Positions 6,348 through 13,182 of a DNA stretch of 24,687 nucleotides are shown here, piece after piece (positions within the stretch are counted from its first letter, which is position 1; the number at the start of each line of letters is the position of its first letter). The DNA is from a virus: positions 1-24,687 of IMG/VR virus record IMGVR_UViG_3300008050_008723; one strand, written 5' to 3'. Below the pieces are notes generated by a model. It had not been told where the DNA came from. It did not search any database and worked only from the letters and a program-made list of their open reading frames with translations. The translations under genes were made by a program, and so were the position numbers.

Positions 6348-6992
6348 ATATTAAATATCAATAAAAAATTTGTATTTGTCCACTGTCAAAAAGCAGCTGG
6401 CACCAGCATCTCTAACTCCCTCTGCACAGAGGAAGATTATGAAGAATCCTTTCGTAATCTTGGTCCGCCATGGGACGGAACAGCCGCCGAGAATGGCGGT
6501 TGTACACAAAATTGGTTACATTGGCAGCATGCCTCCGCCAATCAATACAAAGATGCCCTCGGTCAAGATGAGTGGAACAATCTTTTCACATTTTCTATTG
6601 TGCGAAACCCGTGGGATAGATATATATCGTGGATCAAATTTGAGGATAATGAGGCTCGAAAAAACAACGTCTATGTGCCTCAAGATATAGATTACCAAAG
6701 GCTTTTTCGAAGAATTTTACAAACGAGAAACCCAGGCCAAGGAGCCTACCGCGATATGTTATTCGACACAGATGGAAAACTTCTTGTTGATTTTGTGGGA
6801 AAATTTGAGAATCTGCAACACGATTTTGATGTAATTTGTGATCGAATTAACCATGCGCGCTTCCAAATTCCTCATAAAAATAAGACAATTCATCGACCTT
6901 ATTGGGAATATTATGATCAACAATCCATTGATTTAGTCCACAGGATGCATCATCGAGATATAGAATATTTTGGATATAAATTTGGAAATTAA
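6348..6992 (+). CDS. Carbohydrate sulfotransferase, Sulfotransfer_2-like, apparent ATA start
   Basis: 214 residues from ATA 6348. The 5'-phosphosulfate loop is HCQKAAGTSI (12-21), the 3'-phosphate loop FSIVRNPWDRYISW (82-95), then YRDMLFDTDGKLLVDFVG and a C-terminal YYD...DIEYFGYKF tail that parallels the gene at 883. The frame is open from 6336, but the first ATG/GTG/TTG is GTG 6600, beyond the first PAPS loop and inside the second; starting there would destroy the enzyme. ATA 6348 lies six bases after GAGGGGAG and puts the first strand (KKFVFVH) at residues 6-12, as in the other family members here. Either a true non-canonical start, a silenced gene (ATG to ATA) or a sequencing error. Intact motifs suggest recent or current function. 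Confidence 0.8.
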   Translation: MLNINKKFVFVHCQKAAGTSISNSLCTEEDYEESFRNLGPPWDGTAAENGGCTQNWLHWQHASANQYKDALGQDEWNNLFTFSIVRNPWDRYISWIKFEDNEARKNNVYVPQDIDYQRLFRRILQTRNPGQGAYRDMLFDTDGKLLVDFVGKFENLQHDFDVICDRINHARFQIPHKNKTIHRPYWEYYDQQSIDLVHRMHHRDIEYFGYKFGN

Positions 6993-7004
6993 AAGGAATA
7001 TATT

Positions 7005-7997
7005 GTGAAAACAGCACTAATAACGGGAATAACCGGACAAGATGGGTCTTATTTAGCCGACCTACTTCTCGGGAAGGGATATCATGTCGTAGGCATTAAG
7101 AGACGCAACTCGCTTATATCCACGGACCGGATTGATCACCTCTTCAATGACTCAGAAAAAATTATGAACTTCACTCTCGCTTATGGAAATATGATAGATT
7201 CTGGGAATTTACATAGAATCCTCCAGACCTATCAGCCTGATGAGATTTATAATTTGGCGGCCCAATCTCATGTTCGCGTATCATTTGACACCCCAGAAGA
7301 AACAGCCGAAATCGGTGCAATGGGTACCCTGAGATTGCTAGAAGCCGTAAGAAATGTATGTCCCAACGCTCGGTTTTATCAAGCATCCTCGTCGGAGATG
7401 TATGGAGATAATCCAGAGTTCCCCCAAAATGAGAAGACGTGCTTACAACCTGCCTCCCCATACGCATGTGCAAAGGTTTTTGCTCATCATTTGGTTAGAA
7501 ATTACCGAGAGAGCTATGGAATCCATGCATCATCGGGTATTTTATTTAATCACGAATCACCGCGCCGGGGCGAAACATTTGTCACCCGGAAGATAACAAT
7601 GGCCGCTGCAAAAATTAAGGTCGGCTTGCAAGACAAACTATATTTGGGAAATCTAGAAGCAAAACGAGACTGGGGTTACGCAAAAGATTATGTTGAAGCG
7701 ATGTGGTTAATGCTGCAGCAAGAGCAGCCCGATGATTATGTAATAGCCACCGGGAAGGCATATAGCGTCCAACAATTTTTAGAGCTAGTTTTCCAGCATG
7801 CGGGCCTTAATATCGCCGATCATGTAGAAATAGATGAAAGATTATTCCGCCCTCATGAAGTTCCTCTTTTGTTAGGAGACGCGACAAAGGCCAAACAAAA
7901 ACTCAATTGGTCGCCCGCAACGTCTATGGAAGAGTTGGCGCTTCTGATGTATCAAGCAGATTTAGAGGCTCTCCACAATAGTGGAGAAAATAAATGA
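7005..7997 (+). CDS. gmd: GDP-mannose 4,6-dehydratase
   Basis: 330 aa, GTG start behind AAAAGGA. It converts GDP-D-mannose to GDP-4-keto-6-deoxy-D-mannose in the cytoplasm, the first step to GDP-L-fucose. Landmarks: [10 protein letters not shown] (8-17, NADP binding), RRNS (33-36), [15 protein letters not shown] (83-97), the catalytic set S129 and E131 in SSSEMYG with Y153 and K157 in [20 protein letters not shown] (182-196) and [10 protein letters not shown] (221-230). Most bacterial enzymes have Thr where S129 sits, a conservative change. At 330 aa it is shorter than E. coli Gmd (373 aa) but normal for compact members. Its product is the substrate of the fucose synthase at 5420; the two are separated by a sulfotransferase. 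It ends in an ATGA overlap with the epimerase gene. Confidence 0.95.
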   Translation: MKTALITGITGQDGSYLADLLLGKGYHVVGIKRRNSLISTDRIDHLFNDSEKIMNFTLAYGNMIDSGNLHRILQTYQPDEIYNLAAQSHVRVSFDTPEETAEIGAMGTLRLLEAVRNVCPNARFYQASSSEMYGDNPEFPQNEKTCLQPASPYACAKVFAHHLVRNYRESYGIHASSGILFNHESPRRGETFVTRKITMAAAKIKVGLQDKLYLGNLEAKRDWGYAKDYVEAMWLMLQQEQPDDYVIATGKAYSVQQFLELVFQHAGLNIADHVEIDERLFRPHEVPLLLGDATKAKQKLNWSPATSMEELALLMYQADLEALHNSGENK

Positions 7998-8830
7998 GAG
8001 CGTTAGTAACTGGCCATCGAGGATATATTGGAAGCAAAGTATATGATCGCTTAATTAAAGATGGTCTGGATGTAGAGGGCATCGATTTAAAGGAGGGATC
8101 CGACATTTTAGAGTGCCTCCACCAGCGTCGATATGATTTTATTTTTCATTTGGCGGCCCTCCCTCGTGTAGAATATTCTGTAAATAATCCTTATTATACC
8201 TTGAAACAAAATGTTTTAGCCACATCTAAATTATTGGAATTTGCAGTCAAAAATGCATGCCAAAGAGTTATTTTTTCATCTTCTTCGGCCATCTATGGAA
8301 ATGGATCAGGTCCAACCTCTCCCTATGGATTACATAAATTGATGTCTGAAATGGAATGTAAATTATATTCCGAACTTTACGGCCTAGATACGGTATGTTT
8401 AAGATATTTTAACGCATATTCGGAAGATCAAGAGTTTGGAGGAGCTTACTCTACGGTCATCTCGGCCTGGTTAGAAATGATAAGGCAACGTCGACCGCTC
8501 CGCATCGATGGAGATGGGGAGCAAACCAGGGATTTTGTGCATGTGAAGGATATAGTGGATGCTAATATCTTTTGTATGAAAACCCAAAATAAATTAAATG
8601 GCTCATGTTTTGACGTGGGGACTGGACAATCTATTTCGATTAATCAAATAAAAGAAATAGTAGAAAATAATATAAAAAATGTAGAATGGCACTGTGCACA
8701 AGCCCGACCCGGTGATGCGCGCCACACATTAGCCGACACGGAACCTCTCAAGAAATTGGGGTGGGAAAGTAAAATAGATATTTACGATGGTATAATATCT
8801 TGTTTCAAAAACACACAACAAAGGAAATAA
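7994..8830 (+). CDS. NAD-dependent sugar epimerase/dehydratase (extended SDR, GalE-like)
   Basis: 278 aa. Extended SDR fold with NAD loop GHRGYIGS (7-14), [16 protein letters not shown] (51-66), the catalytic SSS (95-97) and Y111-x-x-x-K115 in YGLHK, then LRYFNAY (137-143) and [13 protein letters not shown] (179-191), all typical of nucleotide-sugar 4-epimerases. [12 protein letters not shown] (238-249) is the usual C-terminal substrate-binding strand of UDP-GlcNAc/UDP-glucose epimerase-like members. It is shorter than GalE (about 338 aa), with compressed loops near the N-terminus. The substrate cannot be set from sequence; an epimerase supplying a second sugar for the glycan is the likely role. 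It is the last gene of the glycan island, one base before the next gene. Confidence 0.88.
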   Translation: MRALVTGHRGYIGSKVYDRLIKDGLDVEGIDLKEGSDILECLHQRRYDFIFHLAALPRVEYSVNNPYYTLKQNVLATSKLLEFAVKNACQRVIFSSSSAIYGNGSGPTSPYGLHKLMSEMECKLYSELYGLDTVCLRYFNAYSEDQEFGGAYSTVISAWLEMIRQRRPLRIDGDGEQTRDFVHVKDIVDANIFCMKTQNKLNGSCFDVGTGQSISINQIKEIVENNIKNVEWHCAQARPGDARHTLADTEPLKKLGWESKIDIYDGIISCFKNTQQRK

Positions 8831-8831
8831 A

Positions 8832-9026
8832 ATGAAACTAAGCAATCAAGCACTGGGCGCTATCATGATGGCCCTCCAAAACTCAATCATGGAGCAAACT
8901 GACATCGTTCCAATTTTAACTGGCTTTGATTTTGTAGAGACAAAAACAGGATTAGTGGTCGAAAATCCGCCAGTAGTTCAATTTAATACTACAGACTCTT
9001 CGGAGCAGCTAGACGACAATGCCTAA
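8832..9026 (+). CDS. Small conserved phage protein, function unknown
   Basis: 64 aa, mostly an N-terminal amphipathic helix (NQALGAIMMALQNSIMEQ) followed by TDIVPILTGFDFVET and a Pro/Asn-rich end. I recall similar short proteins beside a zinc-ribbon gene in T4-like marine phages but know no function for them. It has AAGGA at 8821-8825 as ribosome site and overlaps the next gene by 8 bases (ATGCCTAA). Its start marks the return from glycan genes to conserved phage genes. Confidence 0.7.
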   Translation: MKLSNQALGAIMMALQNSIMEQTDIVPILTGFDFVETKTGLVVENPPVVQFNTTDSSEQLDDNA

Positions 9027-9279
9027 ATATTGTTATTATTGCGATAACTGTCAGGCAGAGTTCGAAGTTAGTCACTCTATTAAAGAAAAATTAGAAAAAT
9101 GTGGATTTTGCGGGGTCGAAGACGCCCTCAAAAAAATCCCCTCTATCCCTACCATCTTTACTAATAGTAAACAAAGTAAAGATAAAAAAATTGGTTCTTT
9201 AGTCGAGGAGCATATCGAAGAAAACCGCGAAATGTTAAAAAAAGAAAAAGAAAGATTAAAAAAGGTGGAATACCCATGA
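9019..9279 (+). CDS. FmdB-like zinc-ribbon protein
   Basis: 86 aa. Two CxxC pairs, C8/C11 and C28/C31, form a small zinc ribbon of the FmdB/CxxC_CxxC_SSSS type, in the order MPKYCYYCDNC and KCGFC. The C-terminal half (about 58-84) is a charged helix rich in Glu and Lys. FmdB-type ribbons are called putative regulatory proteins, but the role in phages is not known to me. Such a ribbon sits close to the late sigma factor here, so a part in transcription is possible but only inferred. It overlaps its neighbours by 8 bases and as ATGA, so it is probably co-translated with them. Confidence 0.75.
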   Translation: MPKYCYYCDNCQAEFEVSHSIKEKLEKCGFCGVEDALKKIPSIPTIFTNSKQSKDKKIGSLVEEHIEENREMLKKEKERLKKVEYP

Positions 9280-9653
9280 CACTATTAACCGGTATATTGG
9301 GCGCTTTTTCTTTAGCTCTTCTTTCTATGATTGTTTTTATGATGTGGTATATCTTTCATGCAGTGCGGCAGATTAAAATTGCCGAACAATATACTTACGA
9401 CCTAATTGAGGGGATCGAAGAACTAAAAGAACATATGCAAAAGTATGCAGATCATGTTCACGAAGTCAATGAAATGGAGATGTTCTATGGAGACGAAACA
9501 TTACGAGAATTAATACGACACGGGAAAGCTTTAGTTGACACTTTTGAAGAATATAAAGTTGATTATTTCCCTATTTTAGAATTAGAGGAAGAATTAAATT
9601 ATGACGACGAAAACCGCGCCTTCATCGAAAAAAGCATTGAAAGCACCAACTAA
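9276..9653 (+). CDS. Small single-pass membrane protein, function unknown
   Basis: 125 aa. One strongly hydrophobic segment at residues 4-28 (LTGILGAFSLALLSMIVFMM and onward) followed by Arg and Lys suggests an N-terminal membrane anchor. The rest is a helical, acidic, probably coiled-coil domain (about 36-125) with LELEEELNYDDE near the end. No family is recognised. It starts in an ATGA overlap and its last 53 bases are also read in another frame as the basic N-terminus of the sigma factor. A small inner-membrane or virion-assembly role is possible, but nothing in the sequence decides it. Confidence 0.75.
   Translation: MTLLTGILGAFSLALLSMIVFMMWYIFHAVRQIKIAEQYTYDLIEGIEELKEHMQKYADHVHEVNEMEMFYGDETLRELIRHGKALVDTFEEYKVDYFPILELEEELNYDDENRAFIEKSIESTN
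9585..9591 (+). promoter_or_regulatory. Shine-Dalgarno supporting the long sigma-factor start
   Basis: GAGGAAG lies nine bases before ATG 9601, within the upstream coding sequence. It favours ATG 9601 over a later in-frame ATG at 9694 as the start of the gp55-like gene. Confidence 0.5.
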
Positions 9654-10353
9654 ACCCCGCCGCAGGAGAATCCGACGCACTAAAAATCCACGCATGTACT
9701 TTACTAAAGTTCATGAGGATGCTATAATAGAATATAATGGACTTACAGACAATAAACGTCGTACTGAATTATATGTAAAATTCATTCAGCCAGCTTTTAG
9801 TGAAATGGTAGACAAAATTGTCTTTACTTATCGATTTACGACGTTACCCAATATCGACACATTGAGGGAAGATTGTAAAGTGTGGCTCACGACGGTTTTG
9901 GATAAATTTGACCCGTCCAAGGGGTCAAAAGCCTTCTCATATTTTTCTGTTATTACAAAAAATTGGTTCATTCAAAAAGTCAAAAAGAATAAGAGAAGCC
10001 GCCAAAGAGAAACTCAATTCGAAGATCTAAGTAAAGAACTAGAAATGAAATTTGTTTCCGAGGAAATGACTTATGACGACGAGAGGGAATGGAGGGAATT
10101 TTGGTCTCTTCTGTGGGTGGAAATAGAAACCTGGGATCAACTAAAACTAAAACCAAACGAACGAAAAGTACTTGAGGCTATAAAAATATTGCTCCAAAGT
10201 TCCGAAGATATAGAAATTTTTAATAAGAAAGCTATTTATCTGTACATAAGGGAGATAACAGATCTTAATACTAAGCAAATTGTTAATTCTCTTAATAAAT
10301 TGCGAAAACGATATCGCATTTTTAAATCTAAATGGAATAAGGGTGATTTATGA
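9601..10353 (+). CDS. 55: gp55-like sigma factor for late transcription
   Basis: 250 aa. T4 gp55 is a minimal sigma factor that binds host RNA polymerase and reads TATAAATA-type late promoters with the sliding clamp gp45. Residues 85-130 match sigma-70 region 2, with LDKFDPSKGSKAFSYFSVIT as the core, and FIQKVKK after it. The family is normally about 180-200 aa; the extra length comes from a basic N-terminal tail (residues 10-31, rich in Lys and Arg) and a C-terminal part with a possible helix-turn-helix near 205-240. From ATG 9601 the first 53 bases overlap the membrane-protein gene out of frame; starting at ATG 9694 would remove the basic tail. It ends in an ATGA overlap with the next gene. 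It probably switches on the structural genes downstream. Confidence 0.85.
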   Translation: MTTKTAPSSKKALKAPTKPRRRRIRRTKNPRMYFTKVHEDAIIEYNGLTDNKRRTELYVKFIQPAFSEMVDKIVFTYRFTTLPNIDTLREDCKVWLTTVLDKFDPSKGSKAFSYFSVITKNWFIQKVKKNKRSRQRETQFEDLSKELEMKFVSEEMTYDDEREWREFWSLLWVEIETWDQLKLKPNERKVLEAIKILLQSSEDIEIFNKKAIYLYIREITDLNTKQIVNSLNKLRKRYRIFKSKWNKGDL

Positions 10354-10649
10354 AAGATTTAGACAAATATTTAGAAAAAGCCATCCAGAATATCGAAAAC
10401 GACCGCGATGTTACGCGTCGTCTCCTTGATGATGTAATAGTTTATTTAAGTGGCGATGAAGAGCGCCACATGACGGTGGGGCTCACCGCTGCGAAGTACG
10501 TTGAAACGCTCCAAAGATCTAATGAGCAGCTTGTTAAAATTTCATCCATAATTCAGCGAAAACAGAAAAATGCTGTTGGATTATCTAAAGATGATAAGGA
10601 AGATATTTTTGACATGATTAAAAATAAGGATACCTTAATAGATGGCTGA
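10350..10649 (+). CDS. Small helical phage protein, function unknown
   Basis: 99 aa, almost all helix: an N-terminal LDKYLEKAIQNIENDRDVTR, then AAKYVETLQRSNEQLVKISS (46-65) and a charged C-terminus. The size, the YVETLQRSNEQL pattern and the place between the late sigma factor and structural genes would suit a small terminase-like or regulatory protein, but I cannot place it in a family. It starts with ATGA and overlaps the next gene by 8 bases (ATGGCTGA). Confidence 0.65.
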   Translation: MKDLDKYLEKAIQNIENDRDVTRRLLDDVIVYLSGDEERHMTVGLTAAKYVETLQRSNEQLVKISSIIQRKQKNAVGLSKDDKEDIFDMIKNKDTLIDG

Positions 10650-12246
10650 AGACTTGGACCCATTTAATTTTCTTTTGCCCTACGGTAATCAAATTGCTGG
10701 AGGACTTGTAAAACCGACGGATCAATTTGACAAATTTGACGCGTCCAATCTAAACAACGGTATTTTCCAGATTCGCGAAGGAATTGCAGAGGTCTTCCGC
10801 GCGCAGCGAACAAATAAAAATGGGCCATGGTACGCCGTTGTTCTTCATGTGGAAACTTATATCGACCCGGGATGGTCCGAAAACCCCGGACCTCTCCAAT
10901 ATTATCCTGTAGGGGGGAGCATGCAAGAATCTAAGCCTCGCGAATTCCTCCAGGTGTGGGCTAGACGTTATCCCGATGATCAGGGGGTAATGCAGCCGGA
11001 TTGGTCTTTTATTGATGTGGCTTATGTAAATCCAAACCGAATAATGCGGCCGAACACTCCTGCGAAGAGAATGGCTTTGATAAAAGCCCACGATTACTAT
11101 ATAGTCCCCCTCGATATGTGGGGCCCCCGTCGCGACCCCATGCCAGGAGATTTGGTTTGGGTTACCTTCGATGACATCCCCAATCAATCACGAGGGCGCC
11201 TTTTAGATTTTACTGATCCTGGATCTAACCCCCCTACAGTTTCGAATTGGGCGGGCAATATGTCGATGGGAGCCCAGGGACAATTTGCGGATCCTTCACA
11301 ACCTCTTAGTGATTTATTTGAAGAAGATCGAGGGCCCACCATTAGACCACCTCGCGATGACGAGCTTGAGGAAGCTAGACAAATATTAGCCCAAATGGCC
11401 CCGGGCCCGGATGTCGCAGTCCCCAATGATTTAATTTTCGCCCAAGCAGGACCCCCCAGAGAGAGGGTTCAGACAGTCATCTGGGAATCATATGGCTATT
11501 CCTCTCCTTTGGTATATACCGAAGCCGCGCCTTATTTGATCGCGATGTATTTAGCAGCCCGAAGAGAGGGAGTTAACTTAGTTCTAACTAGTGGATGGCG
11601 AGAGCCGGCCCAGGATATTACGGGCGCGCTGTTAAACCAATTTTTATTTGGCCCCAACGGCGAAGACCTCGCTGAAAAATATGTTAAATGGGACGGAACT
11701 CCCCTCAGCGATGAATTCATGAATAAAACGAAAAGAGATGAGCGCATGTTTAATAAATCCCAATTGACCCTGCGGCTGGACAACTGCACCCCCGATGGCC
11801 AGGAATTGACGAGCAATTGTGTGTGCACCCCCCTGACTGGGATGCCCAAGACCACAACGGATTATGCTTACGGGCACCTGACGGGATATGCTTTTGATAC
11901 CAGTTCGGGGATGGCCGGCACCGGCGACCAGCCTCAACCCGGTCGAATCTCCCCAATGTATCGATGGCTCTGCCTAAATGCGTGGAAATATGGATTTCTC
12001 CGCACCGTCGGAGGAGACAAATCCGAGCGGTGGCATTGGGAGTTACGATTAAACCAAACCCCACGTCCACGCGTCTTTGATAAAATCCCCCGCAATCATG
12101 GATCCTGGGACGGTCAATTTAACGGGACTCAAGATTATTTTGAAGATACTTACGAAGCGGGTCTGGTTGAAGCCGCAAAACAAAAAGCTCGTGATGATGT
12201 GATGAACGAATGGCATCGAAGCGACCAAACCGGACCAATGCCATAA
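10642..12246 (+). CDS. Baseplate hub-like protein with C-terminal M15 peptidase
   Basis: 534 aa. The N-terminal 200 residues end in PMPGDLVWVTFDD (167-179) and SRGRLLDF, a strand pattern found in OB-fold domains of phage hub and spike proteins. A proline-rich linker follows (about 205-275). Residues 280-475 form an M15 (VanY/VanX-like) D,D-peptidase: SGWREP (317-322), zinc ligands H412 and D419 in YGHLTGYAFD, and E462-x-W-H465 in SERWHWE. The His-Asp spacing of seven and the Glu-His spacing of three equal those of VanX. The protein probably opens cell-wall peptides locally at infection, a job done in T4 by the lysozyme domain of gp5. There is no signal peptide, as expected for a virion protein. 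The catalytic call is strong; the hub role rests on gene order and the OB-like part. Confidence 0.83.
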   Translation: MAEDLDPFNFLLPYGNQIAGGLVKPTDQFDKFDASNLNNGIFQIREGIAEVFRAQRTNKNGPWYAVVLHVETYIDPGWSENPGPLQYYPVGGSMQESKPREFLQVWARRYPDDQGVMQPDWSFIDVAYVNPNRIMRPNTPAKRMALIKAHDYYIVPLDMWGPRRDPMPGDLVWVTFDDIPNQSRGRLLDFTDPGSNPPTVSNWAGNMSMGAQGQFADPSQPLSDLFEEDRGPTIRPPRDDELEEARQILAQMAPGPDVAVPNDLIFAQAGPPRERVQTVIWESYGYSSPLVYTEAAPYLIAMYLAARREGVNLVLTSGWREPAQDITGALLNQFLFGPNGEDLAEKYVKWDGTPLSDEFMNKTKRDERMFNKSQLTLRLDNCTPDGQELTSNCVCTPLTGMPKTTTDYAYGHLTGYAFDTSSGMAGTGDQPQPGRISPMYRWLCLNAWKYGFLRTVGGDKSERWHWELRLNQTPRPRVFDKIPRNHGSWDGQFNGTQDYFEDTYEAGLVEAAKQKARDDVMNEWHRSDQTGPMP

Positions 12247-12260
12247 TATAGGATTATACC

Positions 12261-13178
12261 ATGGGAAAGAAACAAAAAGCCAGATCTACTGCGGGACTCA
12301 CCCCAGCCGCCCAGACTAATGTAGATCGCAATCCCTCTCAAGGTCTAAACGGTACCCCGATGATAGAGGCTATCCCCAACTTTCAAAAGGCAAAAGGGGA
12401 AAAAGTCTTTAAGAATAAAAGTAACGCGTGGATAGTTCTGGGTCGAGACAGACAAGCTGGTGTTGAGACTGGTTATGGGGGCCCGGGCGCTGATAAATGT
12501 GGCTCTATTGATTTGGTGGTGGGCCGAATGGCTGGTTTCCCAGCAGGCGCCGATGAAAAGAAATATGTAGATATGAGCTTCCAGGGGGACGCCGCCCGTG
12601 TTTATATTAGCCAACGGGCCGATATTGATACTTATCTTAATTTGGTCGACGGAGGAGTGGGAAATTCACAAAACCGATCAGCAATTGCGATCAAGGCGGA
12701 TTCATTGCGTCTTGTCGCCCGCCAAGGAATAAAGATTGTAGCCTCTATGGACGAACCGGTTTCCACCCTATTGGACCCTGGCCATAAAAGTAAATATGGC
12801 ATTGATTTGTTATCGGGCAACTATGATGAAGCCGGCTTTTTACAACCCATACCCAAAGGTGATTATTTGCGTCAAGCTCTTATTTCAATAGTGACCGCTA
12901 TCGAGGATAATACAAAATTAATAAATAATTTCATGTCAGCCCAGATTGGCTTAAACACCCAAATAGCCAGCCATGTACATGTTCCGGGGATCCCCATTAT
13001 TCCACTCTCGGTCTCACTGTTGGGTTATTACGGATCCACTTTTTTACCCAAATATTTAGTAAATGGAAAAATCCCAGCTAGCTGGACCAGTCGCGTCAAT
13101 ATTTCCAAACTTAAGTTAACTTATTTAAGACCAGGCGGCGCCCGGTATATCAATAGCAAACTAAATAGGACTACTTAA
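12261..13178 (+). CDS. Conserved virion structural protein, possibly spike or baseplate
   Basis: 305 aa. Begins with a Lys-rich tail and LTPAAQTNVDRNPSQGLNGT, then NAWIVLGRDR (55-64), GSIDLVVGRM, AAIRVYISQ-like strands and IAIKADSLRLVARQGIKIV, a repeated beta pattern as in spike or beta-helix proteins. GIDLLSGNYDEAGFLQPIPK is followed by a helical stretch, SHVHVPGIPIIP and a C-terminal RYINSKLN. I recall proteins with the same run of motifs in marine T4-like phages, annotated only as structural or hypothetical. The H-x-H near a spike-like region might bind metal, as some spike tips do, but that is conjecture. It follows the hub gene by 14 bases. Confidence 0.7.
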   Translation: MGKKQKARSTAGLTPAAQTNVDRNPSQGLNGTPMIEAIPNFQKAKGEKVFKNKSNAWIVLGRDRQAGVETGYGGPGADKCGSIDLVVGRMAGFPAGADEKKYVDMSFQGDAARVYISQRADIDTYLNLVDGGVGNSQNRSAIAIKADSLRLVARQGIKIVASMDEPVSTLLDPGHKSKYGIDLLSGNYDEAGFLQPIPKGDYLRQALISIVTAIEDNTKLINNFMSAQIGLNTQIASHVHVPGIPIIPLSVSLLGYYGSTFLPKYLVNGKIPASWTSRVNISKLKLTYLRPGGARYINSKLNRTT

Positions 13179-13182
13179 CTCC

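Noticed and set aside
6370-6690. A 106-codon frame over the start of the 6348 sulfotransferase
   Set aside because: It is an out-of-frame reading of the sulfotransferase and has no recognisable sequence.
6600-6992. GTG 6600 as start of a short sulfotransferase
   Set aside because: It would start within the 3'-phosphate loop and drop the 5'-phosphosulfate loop, while the upstream frame encodes the missing part in full.
11532-12070. Several overlapping antisense frames in the M15 peptidase gene
   Set aside because: The sense strand holds conserved catalytic motifs over the same bases; the antisense frames are codon-bias shadows.
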